DNA of 64,000 bases. Source: Zopfochytrium polystomum (lineage: Eukaryota > Chytridiomycota > Chytridiomycetes > Chytridiales > Chytridiaceae). The DNA lies in NCBI GenBank assembly GCA_025765615.1, contig JAIVFJ010000070.1, forward strand, positions 223,500 through 287,499, given 5' to 3'. Made by a program: the position numbers and the translations under genes. The notes under the pieces were generated by a model that was not told where the DNA came from, did not search any database, and saw nothing but the letters and a program-made list of their open reading frames with translations. Numbering within the stretch: position 1 is the stretch's first letter; each line of letters begins with the position of its first letter. Positions 11,601 to 23,734 of this stretch are shown in pieces.

Positions 11601-14600
11601 GAAGGCTGCTCAAGCGGAAAATGCACGCCTGGCTGAATCGGTCGAGCATTGCCAAAGGGATCTTCAGACATGGTCAGATAAGGCGAAGGCGTGGAATATA
11701 CAGGATGCAGAAAATTCAGCGAAGCTTGAAGCGGCGCTGCAACGTGAGCGCTCAACGATTGAGGGTTTCGAATGCGCCTGTGCCGAAAACACTGCCCACC
11801 TTGCGAGAATCCACGCATTGGAGGACCAGTTTTCCAGAGCGGCCGAGCAGATTTCCGAGAAAGAGGGACTGAAGCCAGGTCACTCCGAGGAAGACCTTTC
11901 CGCTATGCGGCTATTGGTAGCTGCTCAAGATGAGAATGCGCGATTGGCGGCATCCATCGACGAGATTCGCGCACAACTACAGCTGTTTAGAGAGAAGGCA
12001 GAGACGTGGACGGCAAAGGAGGTGGCGGCCGAACAAGAGTTACAAGCAGCTAGAAAACGAGCAGAAGACATCAGCGAGGAAGTGCAACGTTTGTCAACCA
12101 AAATCCTTGCCAATGAGGACAAAATCAGGGTGCTAGAGGACGAGCTTACGACGTCTAGGAACAAGATTCAGGAACTGCAGTCTAGACACGATGCCAAATC
12201 AGAAGAGGCGTCATCGATTCAGATACAGTTGAATGCAGCTTCTGCGGAAAACGTGCGCCTGGCCACAGAGATCGAGAAATTCAGAGGCGACATTACTTCG
12301 TGGGAATCCAAGGAATCGGAGTGGGGCTTGAAGGAGGGAAATCTGACGGCCCGCTTGACCTCTGTATTAAGCGAGCACGAGTCGAGCTTTACGGCACTGG
12401 CCGCAAAGGACGCGGAGGTCGTTTTGCTTCGGGAGAAAATTCAGCAGCTCGAAGGACATGTCGAAGAAGCTGAGGCAGGAATGCGCACATCCAGCACCCT
12501 GAACGAAGGATTGCAATCTTTATGCGACAGCTTGCAGGCAACAAATGCCGAGATCACCGAAAATCTCGCAACAACGCAGTTGGACCTCAAAAAGACACTC
12601 CTTGAAACGGACGAACTAGTGAAGTCGCTGAAATCAGCAGCAGCGCGGAACAGTGAACTCTCCCAGGAAATCAAGGAACTCCAGGAATCCCTCAGCCAGG
12701 TGCGACAGACCGTTGCAGACCAGGAGGCTCTTATATCAGCAAACGCTTTGCGGTTGGAGGAGGCTGAGCGCGCAAACGCAGCCGCCCGTAATGACCTTGT
12801 CAATGCCCAGGAGTCACTCGGCCAGGCGAGACAGACCGTTGGAGATCAAGATGCGACGATTTCAGCGAACGCGAAGCGGTTGGAGGAGATCGAGCGCGCA
12901 CACGCAACAGCACATAGCGACCTGGCAATCGCACACGATCGGATCAATCAGTTTGAGAAGGACTGCAAGGAGTGGGATGAAGCAAGATTGACGCTAGAAT
13001 CCCAAAGGCTTAATTTGGAGCAAGAACTAGGAAGCATCACCTCTGAGCTTGCCGATGCTCGAGCACAGCACGCGAAGGATATGTTGGCTGCGGCCGATCG
13101 CTTGAAAGCTTGCGTGGAAGGGTCTGAAATTCAAATAAGGGAGCTGAAATCTGAGGTGGAAGAGCTTCTTAAGAGCGTTGAGGCTGGCAGAGGAGAGCTG
13201 GAGGACGTGCTTCAGGCGGCCAAAAGTCGGGAAGACGCGATGTTGAGTGACATTGAAAACTTGGAACTGGATCTGAAACAGTCGCGTGGGCAACTTGAAG
13301 CGGCACAGCTGGACTCGAAGCGACACGAGGAAAACTGGAGGGAGAAGGTAGTTTCGTTGGAGAGTCAAATCAAGGAACTTCGCGCAGAGATCGAGCTTAA
13401 GGTCAACACGCTCCTCCAAAGCGATGAAATGGCAAAGCACCTGACTGCCCAGCTGTCGCAGGCCGAACAGCAGCAATCGATTGAAGCCGCCAGTGCCCAA
13501 TCCCGACAGGAACAGATAATTTCGCTCGAATCTGCTTTGTCGGAATGTAAATCTAAGTGCGCGGATCTTAGGGCGGGATCTGATTGTTTGCGACGGGAGA
13601 TTGAATCTTGCTTTGCAAGCATCCTTCGAATCGACTCAAACTCCGATGAAGCCTTGGACCCAGAATACGCCGATTTGCCGTCATCGGAGCTGCTAAATCG
13701 GATATTGTCCTGGTACCAGCTTAAACACGAAGCATCAGAAGCAGACAAAGCGCTCTTGAACGAAACAGAAACCCAGTTGCGGAACGCGACGGATGAGGTT
13801 TCTGCCCTCACAAAATCCTGCAGTACTCTTCGCTCGGAGAACGACGAAAAAGTGTCTTATTTGGAAACACGAATCAAGGACTTGGAGCGATTGAAGGATA
13901 GCTTCGAAGACGAGGTAGAGCTGCTGCGCCGTCAGCTTCAGAACTCGGAAAGCGACCGCAGCGTGGCTGAAAAGGTTGCTGAGCAGGTTACTCTGCAGCT
14001 CGGTGAGTTTGAGAGTCAGGTCTGTGAAATGCGGGCAAGCATCGATGAATATGAGAGGAGCACTGCAGAGCTTGTCCAGTCGCTCCAGGATAAGGAAGCT
14101 TCTTCGCGGGCGCTAGACGAAGAGCTTTCCTCCTTGAAGTCTGCGTTTGGTTTAACTCAAGATCGTGTCAACGAAATGATCAACGACCTGCTTACCGATG
14201 ACCTCAAAGCCGTGGTGAATGCAGCTGATCAGTCCAACGTGTCGAAGTTGATGGAAGCAAAGATTGACGCCCTCCGCGCTGCGTATGAGAGGCTGGAGGA
14301 GGAAAAACTGGATTTGCTGGAGTCCGTGGACGCCGGACGGCGTGCTACCGAATCATCAAACGAAGCACTGGCTAAGGCGGAGGCGAGCGCGCAGGAACTG
14401 GCGAGGGAACTGAGTACTTGCCGCGCTTTCGGTGTGGAGCTTGAGAAGAAGCGTGCGGAAATCCGGCAATTCGAATCGGCCCTTATCCTGGCGCAGTCCG
14501 AAATGGAGGCGAGGGATGCCGAATTGGCACGAACGAAGGCCGTTGCTCAGGAGCAGGAGGCCGAGCACCAAAGGCAGTTGTCCACAATGCGCCCCAAAGT

Positions 14601-16203
14601 GGTAAGTACTGAAGTGTTTACTCGATTGGAACCAAGTGGATGTGTGACGCGCGTTGTGCAATAGGTCGAGGTTGACGCATCGACTGAAACAATCGAGAAC
14701 ATTGACGAGGAGATGGACAAGGTATGATGGCCCACGACCCGCCATCGATCGATACTGACGGATTGAACAGATCACTGCAGCGCTGACGGACGTCTTGTCC
14801 AGGGAAGAGGTTTTGCGAGCAGAGCTGGACGACGCTCGGGATAAACTAAGAAAGTCAAGTGATGAGCTTGAAATGACCCGTACCGCACTCGACAATGACG
14901 CACTGGCCTTTAGAAGCGTGATCAGCGAAAACGTAACCAAAGTGAAAAACTTGGTCAAAGAGAGGGATTCTCTCAGCGAGCAGGTTGAGGAGCTCTCGAA
15001 CAAGGTTGGCGACCTCTCTTCTCGCCTCAAGGTTGTGGATGACTATGTCGCGAAGAGAGAATTGGAAATCGCCGCGAAGGATCTCCAGATTCAGGAGCTT
15101 TCCTCGGAAGTGGCTGGCCTTCAAGGGGCCAAAGAATTTCAGCGCGTCAATGAACATCTGCTTCCTTCCCTCAAGAAGGAAGTGGAGGATGCAAAAAAGA
15201 GGGCGGAGGATGCGGAAGCTGAATCGAATCGGCTAGAAGCGGAATTCCATGTATGTCTAGTAATTCGTGCTCAGAACCTCTGTAACTGAAACCACTGTCT
15301 TGCGTGCAGGATGCAAAAGGGAAGCTCGCCAACACGATCCAACTCTTGGAAGAGAAGACTGCGAAGTATGAGGAGCGCAACCGAGAGCTAATGGAGAGGC
15401 TGGAGGACGGAGAGGAGGCCGAGAAGACCTTGCTGGCCAAACTGGAAGATTTGATCAACGACCGCAAGTCTCTGTCGGAAAAAGTTGAGTCCTTGGAATC
15501 TGAGATAAACGAAAGTCGAGCCCAACAAGCCTTGCTTGAGGAGCAAATGCAGGCCTGCAAAGAGGCATCCGCTGAACTGGAGCAGCGGGCCAACGACACG
15601 GCTTCATACAACGAAGTACTTCTCGAGCAGTCTTTGGCCAGGGTGAAGGAAATGAAGGCTCTTTCGGCAACAAGGCAGAAACTGGAGCGGCAGGTCCAAA
15701 AGCTCCAGAGTGAGCTCGCTGCAAAGGATCCATTGTCGGTTCTTCCAAGCGACCGCATTCTTCATTCACCAAACGCGACAAACTCGAAACTAATTACTCG
15801 TGCCGTCTCGTCTTCTCCTGAGGGCTCTGCTTCGGCCGCGTCGTCGTCAAAGCGCAGCGCAGCGAGCAGCGACGCTCCGCTACCGCCGCCCAAGTTTGTG
15901 AAAAACGAGGCCCTGAGCGCAGTCTTCAAAATGCCCGCAACCCCCGCCGCAACCGCAGTCCCCACGGAAGCGGCTGGTCCGTTGAGACCGAGCCCTGGAA
16001 AAGCAAAAGGGGAGTCGGCGGCGGCGGCGGAGTCGGGGCCGTCGCAAAGCTCCCCGCCTCCGCGTCAAGCTGAACAAGAACCGAAGCGAAACGCGAGGAG
16101 AAGGACGATTGCCGCATCCAGCGCTCTTCGGTCTGACCAGCAGCAGCAGCAGCAACCTCAGTCGCGAACTCATCCAAGCAAACCAGAGTGTAGCCAACAG
16201 TGA
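8697..16203 (+). CDS. Giant coiled-coil protein (~2366 aa), 8 exons, family unassigned
   Basis: Join 8697-9008, 9090-10016, 10066-10344, 10395-10637, 10693-14601, 14665-14721, 14771-15250, 15310-16203. The first intron (81 bases) is in frame, so it could be retained. The N-terminal ~220 residues are Ser/Pro/Ala-rich with a basic nuclear-localisation-like PKKRKLDLG. From about residue 225 to 2180 the chain is nearly unbroken heptad-type coiled coil. The C-terminal ~150 residues are low-complexity, with a basic KRNARRR patch. The layout resembles centrosome/spindle-pole, golgin or Tpr/Mlp nuclear-basket proteins, but I recognise no diagnostic domain. Internal repeats are visible: ENARLA...W..K..W at three places about 105 residues apart, and a 41-residue duplication near 12680-12930. 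Confidence 0.88.
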
Positions 16204-16239
16204 TGTGATGTTGTAACGTATAATATTGTCCTGATATAT

Positions 16240-16245
16240 AATAAA
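16240..16245 (+). terminator. Polyadenylation signal AATAAA (coiled-coil gene)
   Basis: AATAAA 37 bases after the stop, in an AT-rich stretch. The next gene ends on the other strand at 16530, so the two genes are convergent. Confidence 0.55.
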
Positions 16246-16529
16246 TATGTATTTTCCTTTTGTCAATTGCTGCGCGTTTTCGTCTCTCTCATTTCCTTCG
16301 TGGAATGGAAGTGTCCTTTGATGCTTGAGCGAAGTCACCCAGACCTAGCTTGGTCTTGCACGAGGTCCAGACTTATCCCGCCAGGCAGTCACCCATGTCT
16401 GCTGGCCACGCCACGCGACAAGGATTGGAGGAAAAGCAAGAAAAGAAAAAAAAATGGCATGCCAAAGTCAAGAAGCCTTATATTTGCAACTCTAAGCGTG
16501 GGCCGTCGGAACCCGCTTTCACTCCAGGG

Positions 16530-19182
16530 TCAAGTGCGCTTTCGAAGCTGATGCTGCAATGCCGGTTGTTTCAACGGCGACGGCTGGGAGGGCCTGAGCA
16601 TGATGGGAGCAGTTCCGCGGTGGCTTAGGAGGTTGCCACCAAACGCTGGCTCGCCAGACTCCCTCTTGGTGGTTCCCGCCGTCCCGTGCGAGTGGAACCC
16701 GAGCCCATCGGCCGCCCGTCCATGCCGATCGCCCGCTGCCTCCATCGACCGCCGCTGCTGCCGATGCTGCTGCGGCGGCTGCGGCTGGTGGTGCTGGTTC
16801 TGGTGGTGCTGGTGGTTGTGGTGGAGTTGTTGTTGTTGGTGCAGTCGCCGTCCGTGCGGGATCGGCGACTCGATCATGGGCTCCGGGAGCGAGTGAGACG
16901 CCGCGCGCTCAAAGTTCTCTTCATCTGCGCGGCGGCTAAAGGACGTCTGGTCGGTCGTGCTGTGAGCGGCCGAGTACGGCGGAGCTGCGATTGTGATGGG
17001 CCGGCCGACGACTTGCGGTTTGGCCGCCTGAGCCGCTGCTTGCAACGGCATGCTTTTTCAATTATGTTTAAGTGATAGAAGGTTGGGTGCAAGGGTTAGG
17101 GTTGGAGGTGAGCTGTCTGCTTCGCATGATGCAGAGGGCACGTTCGATAAAGAGATAAACAGAAACAATATCAGCCTTACGCGTTGTTTAGCTTTTGATC
17201 CTGCAGCGGAGGACGTGCGGGGGGGACGCTCGCGCCTAAAATTCCACGCTGAGCATGAAGAACCTTTTGGATCTCGGCACTTTTCTTACCGTCTGTGCTT
17301 TGCCCGTTCAATGCGGTTTCCCTTCGCGTCAATTCTTGCTCCCAACGCAGCAAGTGCGCCTCCTTCGCCTGGAGTGCAGTCTCCTTTCGCCGCAACTCGT
17401 CCTCCTTCAAACTGAGCTCGGCTATTCTGCAGAATGGTTGGGCAATTAAGATGAACTTGCCCTGGCGCTGTATCTTTACCTCTGTGCAAGGTCGGCATCT
17501 TTTAAGCAGGCGCGTATGCGCGGGATTTTTAGGATCTCTGCCGCGCTGGGGCGTTTCATGTACTTTGACTGCGTAAGCGGTACATAAAAGTTCATTTCCT
17601 TCATACGTTAACATTGAGCATCGCCCGAATGACACCGTTCAGGTCTGCGGAATACTTGCAGTGAAGTTTAAGAACGGAATTTCCAGAGGGGCAGCCTCAC
17701 CATGCCAGGAAGAGGTTCAAACTTTCCTTGTTTTATCTTTTGCTCCAATCCTGCTTGTGTTTTCGATTGAAAAGGGGGTCTTCACACTGTAAGCCTTCAG
17801 TCCTGTTGGTCGAAAAGAGAAGCTCACTCCAAGGAACAAAGCTCATAAATAACGCAGCCTGTGGGTTTCTTAGAGGGTTATGTGAGGGAACTGCTCTACC
17901 TAGCGCCCAGATATCAGATTTTGAGTTGTACTGCGTCTCATTTACAAGTTCCTAGTCCGACAAATGGTGTTATTTTTTGCTGATGCGACCACCAGAAGTA
18001 TTACGGGTGACATATAAAATGGTGTTCTTTGTTTTCGTCAGTGGGATTCAGAAGCATTCCGCAATTGAATCACCTTACCCGACATATGTTTTCGCCATTT
18101 CTACATCTGGGTTGGACAAAGTTCGTGAAAGTCCGAAATCACCCAACTTGACATTGTTATTTCCATCAATAAATACTGCAAATGGAGCGTTAGGTTACGA
18201 TTTTCGGAACACTTAGGGGAACCATTTTCCGGTTTTATGTCACTAAAGCAGACGCGAGTCAGTTTACGCAGCTCGCTTGAATGTCCCCACTTACCGGTGC
18301 AAAATGGCAGGATGCGACGGACGAGCTGGGTCCGAGCCGTGGTGACATTCATTCAGTGCCGCCAGTAGCTGCGTTAAAATTCTCCACACGTACTCTTCTC
18401 CAATGTATCTCCTTCGTACTCGTCAGTTTGAGCCCGGCGATCCATATCAAGACCTCACTTTTGCAGCTTAAACTGCTTGATTACAGCAGCAAGATCGCCT
18501 TGTGACCAAGATTCAGCTCCAATAGGAGTCACACACACAATATTTACCTTTTTCGCAGAATTCTTAAAGTGATGATACATTAGAACAGTGGTGACCGCTT
18601 AGTCCGGCGCCCTCACCCATCATGATGTAAATCATTGACTTTTCCCTGTCCAAGACCCGCTCGAAGTAGCGAACGATATTGGGATGCTTTAGCTCCCTCA
18701 AAATGTTGACTTCAGCGACAAGCTGGCGCTTCTCCCGCTCGGACATTTTGCTGAAGTCGATTTCCTTTCGGGCAAGAATCTGGAGCGACTGTTAGATCCT
18801 TTCCCGAGCATGGCCAAAGACAACAGGAGCGCAAGTTTCGAGAGGACAAGGCGGAATGGGTTCTTCTTCTTTGTTTGTTCCATTCCTGCGCTAGCTTGAA
18901 AAGTGGAGAGGGTTTTCGGGGAAGAGGGAAGGGGAAGAAGGTAGTGGGCTTGGTTTTGACGCGCCCGCACCACCCACCTTGCCGTCGGACTTGCGACATA
19001 CTTTCCGGATGACGCCAAAGGATCCTGCAAATGGAGCATTCGAGATGAGGCCAGACTCCGGGGGCGGGAAAAGTTGGCCCCCGCACGGCCCAGCAGCAGC
19101 CTGTGCCACCAGCGGGCGCGCGCGCGCGCGCGCCGCGAGACGTACCGCTGCCAATGACCTCCAGTGGCTCGTAGCTCTCCAT
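16530..19182 (-). CDS. NIMA-related protein kinase (NEK2/KIN3/nimA type), 17 exons
   Basis: Exons from 5' to 3' on the minus strand: 19182-19146, 19024-18978, 18779-18617, 18562-18548, 18498-18459, 18411-18295, 18242-18223, 18175-18079, 18026-18005, 17951-17900, 17858-17828, 17779-17701, 17654-17607, 17568-17480, 17426-17290, 17248-17181, 17027-16530. The total is 1560 bases, 519 residues, with all phases consistent. The kinase domain is at the N-terminus: glycine loop IGSGSFGVIRKV, Lys33 in ILARKEI, HRD 139-141 (HRDIKPENVF), DFG 159-161, then GTPFYMSPEL and SDIWALGCVIYEL. The long insert between alpha-E and HRD (HHGSDPARPSHPAILHR) is typical of fungal NIMA. A short coiled coil (LKEDELRRKETALQAKEAHL) and a Gln/His-rich tail follow. 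Expected role: G2/M entry and spindle or septum control. Exon 15-17 borders are the least certain. Confidence 0.88.
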
Positions 19183-19448
19183 GTGGATAGGTGTGTTGAG
19201 CAATCTTCGGGCGGTTGAGAAAGCGGGCGCGACCACGAGCGGGACCCGATCTCGTCGGTCGGGTCGTTCGGTCGGTGGGCGGAACGGGGCGGGCGAAACG
19301 CGGAGCTGGAAAAGCAAAGAAAAAAAAAAAGAAAAAATATTACATAAAATACGTAAAAATGGGGGGGGAAAAGACAAATAAAACGAGAGAGAACCGGAAA
19401 GGTGCATTGAATCTGATCGAATCTTTCTCATTCCCACGAACAGACAGG
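19183..19448. promoter_or_regulatory. Shared divergent promoter, NIMA-type kinase / P5C reductase
   Basis: The two start codons point away from each other and are 266 bases apart, so both promoters and leaders must share this stretch. It includes a purine run at 19317-19385. No TATA box is obvious. Confidence 0.6.
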
Positions 19449-20522
19449 ATGGCTGCTCCGCACCTCGACCTTACGAAGCGCATCGCATTTATCGGAGGTA
19501 ACGAAGTCAACAAACGCGAAGCGTGACTCCCAGCAAGTTCTAGCTACCTGACCATGTTCCCATTTTCCTTGCAGGCGGCAACATGGCCAAAGCCATTATT
19601 GGGGGCCTCTTCGCGGTAGGCTTTCCGGCTGCGAACATTGCCGTTTCCGAGCCCTTCCCGCCGGCTATCGAAGCTTTGAAGACAGCTTATCCGGCATCGT
19701 TCATCACCTCGGACAACAATGCGGCAATCACGTTTGGTGGTGCCGCCCAGCCGGCGGACCTCATCCTGTTCGCCGTGAAGCCGCAGGTCATCAAGTCTGT
19801 GGCGGAGGGCGTTTCGGTCGCGGTTCAGAAGCACAAACCCGTTGTCATCACGATTGCCGCCGGAATCCGCGTTGCCGATCTCGCGAGGTGGCTTTCTGCT
19901 GATCCCGTCACGCATGCTCCGTTACCCGGTGCATCCGCACCCGCGATTGTTCGGGTCATGCCAAACACCCCCGCGTTGGTGTCCGAGGGCGCGTCAGGGC
20001 TGTGGGCCGATGCGTCCTTGGACGGGGCGAAAAAGGACCTTGCATTCTCTGTCGTGAATGCTTTCAGCCAACGCGCATACTGGGTAGAGAAGGAAGGCCT
20101 CTTGGACGTTGTAACTGGAGTCTCAGGTGCGTTGGGCCTTTTTTTTTTTTTTTTTTTTTGAATTTAGAAGTTTCCGTCCCTTTCTCACCGATGGCGATTG
20201 CAATAAAAAATGACCAGGCTCTGGTCCCGCCTACTTCTTCTACCTGCTGGAGGCCCTGGAGGAGGCGGCCGTGCAGCTCGGCATGCCGCGGGACATTGCT
20301 CGTGGTCTCGCGGCGCAGACATGCGTGGGAGCAGGCAAGATGGCACTGTCGATGGAGGACCCCACCATCCTTCGGCGGAACGTAACATCCCCAAATGGCA
20401 CCACGCACGCAGGCATCCAGGTCTTTGAGGCGGCGGGTGCGAAGAAGGTGATGATAGACGTGGTGAAGGCGGCCACCCGCAGAGCGGAAGAGCTCGCCGA
20501 GGTGATGGGGTCCCAGCTCTGA
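19449..20522 (+). CDS. PRO3: Pyrroline-5-carboxylate reductase, 3 exons
   Basis: Join 19449-19497, 19575-20126, 20218-20522, giving 301 residues. The N-terminal Rossmann fold shows IAFIGGGNMAKAIIGGL, followed by LFAVKPQ and VRVMPNTPA. The C-terminal dimerisation and substrate domain has SGPAYFFYLLEAL and the family signature around SPNGTTHAGI. The enzyme reduces 1-pyrroline-5-carboxylate to L-proline with NAD(P)H, the last step of proline synthesis, in the cytosol in fungi. The signature Gly-Gly is Asn-Gly here, which the family tolerates. The second intron holds a run of 20 T. Confidence 0.95.
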
Positions 20523-20679
20523 GATCAGAGCCGTGGGGGTGGTGGAAACGGGTGGTTGCAACTTAGTTGACCCAGTTGAACCCTTCCCTGAACCAAAGAA
20601 GCGGGTTGGTGTGTCATTGAGAAGAAGCGAGAACTGGCAAATCAAAATCATCATCATTCATCATCAAGGTCCTTGCTCG

Positions 20680-20830
20680 ACCACCGACAACCAACCAACC
20701 AACCAACCAACCAACCAACCAGGCCACGCCACCGACTTCAAACTCCGTCGTCCTCCTGCGACGCAACGCGCCTCCATCTTTAGTCATTGGCATCACCACC
20801 ACCACCACCACCACCACCACCACCACCATC
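20680..20830. repeat. (CCAA)n and (CAC)n repeats upstream of the IKS1-like gene
   Basis: Eight tandem CCAA units (about 20690-20721) and a run of CAC triplets (20793-20829) lie in the leader, 30-180 bases before the chosen kinase ATG. They keep an upstream frame open that would add poly-His, which is why I do not start the protein further up. Confidence 0.8.
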
Positions 20831-20862
20831 GTCGCCGTCTCCCCTCGCATCCGTCGCCATCT

Positions 20863-23485
20863 ATGCACGACGGATCAGCAGCACCGGTAACGACGTCCGC
20901 CGCACCCCCAGCAGCGGTTGCTGGACGGCCGCTCCCGCTCCGCTCCGCATCAGCCTCCGCCACCTCTTACTCTTCGTCCTTCCCGCCTCCCGCGGCGCCA
21001 GCGAGTTCGCTGATGCTAGCCCACTTCGCACGCAGATCCCCAACGGCGCTGCCCCAGCCCTTTCGCGCCAGTCCTACCGCACTCTCTCCCGCTCCGCACC
21101 GACATCTCCTTCTGACCTACCCTGACTCTCCGGAGGCAAGCGACCTTGCTGCCTATGCCGCCTGGCAGGTCATACTCTACCAACGCCGCCCGGGCCAGGT
21201 GGTCCTTTGGCAGCCCGATGAACGCCGGGCAGTGGTAAAGCGACTACGCGGCCTCCAACTTGGTTTTGCCCCGACTGCCGACGACAGCGATGGCGGTACT
21301 CACTCGCGGGGAACGGCGGCCAGCTCGGACCCCCTCCGTGGGCACCGGCCCCCTCAGCCTCAAGGCTTCCGTTGCCACGCATGCGGGCAGCGCATACCGC
21401 CGGTCCCCACACGGCCGTCCCCGGTTCCCCGCGGCTCAGATGCATCTCCAGGATTTGGCGATGCCGGCATCCCCAACGAGCGGCGGCGACGCCAGCAGGT
21501 CGATTCCTTCGTGACGGACGAGTACTTTCGCATTCTGGAGCAGAGCCGTACCGATGACGACGATGAGGTGGTCCCTGGTGCCACGCCCGCCCGCGAGCCT
21601 CATGGAGTACGAGGGTCTGCGAGCTTTGATTCAGCGTCAACGACTTCTCCGTGGGGCGCGGGCGTGTCCTCTAGCGGCTTCAACCAGGGTTACTACGAAA
21701 AGTTCTTTGTAGAGATTAAGCGGCTTGGGAGGGGCCAGAGAGGCAGTGTCTTTTTGGTGCAACACGTGAGTGCGTTGCCTTCACGACGTTGAACTCCATC
21801 GCACAAGGCCTGCTGTTTGCAGTTGAGTAATACGACTTTTCCAGATCCTGGAAGGAGTCACTTTGGGGGAGTACGCCGTCAAGTCGATTCCCGTTGGCAT
21901 GAGTCATTCGTGGCTGGTGCGCCAGCTGAAAGAGGTGCATCTTCTCGAAAGACTTCGGTTGGTCTCGCTTTGTGCATCAGCACTCGCATGCTAACAACGG
22001 ATTCACCTTCAGACATCCCAACATTATTCGCTACAAACATGCTTGGCTGGAAAATCGCCAGTTGAGCGTATTTGGTGAGTTTCGCATGTTCGGTCGCGAT
22101 ATTGTTGACTAGTCTTCTGCTACTAGGGCCAGCCGTTCCTTGCCTGTTCATATTGATGCAGCTCGCTAACGCGGGCAGTCTCGACGAGTACATCCAACTT
22201 CAAGTCCCATCCAATCCAGCGGACGATGACCCTTTCCTATCCACCTCCGACCTTTCAACGTTTCCGCCCCAAGACCGTATCCGCATCATGAAGGCGCTTC
22301 GCGAGCGCCGCCGCCGTCAAAAAGAAAACCCAAACTCTACTTCCGCCACCCTGTCGCGCGAAACCGAACGCGCAAGGCGCTTTGGCGGTATCGGCGTCGG
22401 TCCCCGTGGTGCAAGGGTTAGATACCTCACAACAGAGGCCATTTGGAGCTTCTTTAGCGACGTGTGCGAGGGTCTGGGGCATCTTCATCGGTACGGCATT
22501 ATTCACCGCGATGTGAAGCCGCAGAATTTGCTGCTTGAGGTTGGAGCGGGCGAGGATGGGGCCAGCAAAAATCCTGACGAAATGTGAGTCGACACTGAAC
22601 GGGTTTGGAGCGTTGGCTTTGTAGATCGAACATTTACCTAATAATTCCTGACGCATTCTCCCGCCCCCCTCCTCAATCTCAGTCCTCGTGTACTTATCTC
22701 TGACTTTGGCGAGTGCGAGGTTATGGGCGATGAGACACGATCTGGCCACACAACAGCATCGCAGCGCAGCGGGGGCACAGGAACTCTTGAATTCATGAGT
22801 CCTGAACTCCTCGTTCGTGATGCCAACGGACGCTACGTACATGAACACTCGTTGAAGGGAGATATGTTTTCTCTCGGCATAGTTCTGTACTTTTTATGCT
22901 ATAGTCGCGTCCCATACTCCCAAGTGGACGACGTCGACCTCCTGAGGGAGGAAATTTTGGGATTTGACGGGTGCGTACTCGCGTGTAGTGTTCTTCGATT
23001 TTCTCTCCTATTTCCCACTGTCATTTTGACTTGCTCTTTGCCTGATCATGGATCGTACCTCGATGTCAACTTGCAGAAGCGTGGACTTTCCGGAAGTGGA
23101 TGATGAAAGGGTCCCAGCAGTTTTGAAGCAGCTTATTACACGACTACTGGCCCGAAATCCGGACGACAGACCCTCGATTGACGAAGTCTTGGCGCTTCTC
23201 CGGGCATCCAGAATGGTAGATTAAGTGTCCTCATTAGCCTATTCCCCCCCCCCCCCCCCCCCCCCCCCTTCCTCCCCCTTTACTTCTACCTAGTCATCTT
23301 CCACAAGGCTCACTCGTATCCTTTTCCGTCCATCCTTTTGGCGCCAGAGTCCGTCTGTCCAAGAACCGGGCGTTTCCTTACTGCACGATATCACCCCTCG
23401 GCTGTGGCAGTTATCGTATCGCGATGGAGACGAAGACACCAAGCTCGACCACCAAATGAGTCTGGACGAAGGCTCAGACCTGTGA
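20863..23485 (+). CDS. IKS1: IKS1-like serine/threonine kinase, 7 exons
   Basis: Join 20863-21765, 21845-21957, 22013-22074, 22127-22583, 22683-22970, 23077-23215, 23294-23485, giving 717 residues. The N-terminal ~280 residues are Ser/Pro/Ala-rich with QVILYQRRPGQVVLW and a CHACGQ pair, as in fungal IKS1. The kinase domain has LGRGQRGSVFLVQH, AVKSI, HPNIIRYKHAW, IHRDVKPQNLLL, ISDFGECEV (DFG followed by Glu, an IKS1 trait) and GTLEFMSPELL. Yeast IKS1 has no firmly known substrate. The 63-residue last exon follows a poly-C intron (23216-23293); reading through that intron would stop after two extra residues. Confidence 0.87.
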
Positions 23486-23734
23486 TTGTAATTAGGGTGG
23501 ACTGAATGGATGATCATGGCTTCGCGGCTAGCCTTTTGTTACTTTCATATCATTTCTTTTGTTGTTTCCTTTTCTTTGTTTCTCAGCGAATTGTGTGCGT
23601 GTAAACAAGTAAATCAAACTGCTATTGCGATTGGGAGGTTGTAGCGATTTTTGAAATACATCAATCATATCCCGGCTGATACATATTGAGGCAAAGGGTT
23701 CAAGTAAGAGGCTTTAAGAGGAAAACGGCCAGTT

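Noticed and set aside
20533..20862. Longer N-terminus for the IKS1-like kinase (with poly-His)
   Set aside because: It would begin inside the 3' flank of the P5C reductase gene and code simple CCAA and CAC repeats; the ATG at 20863 gives a normal family N-terminus.
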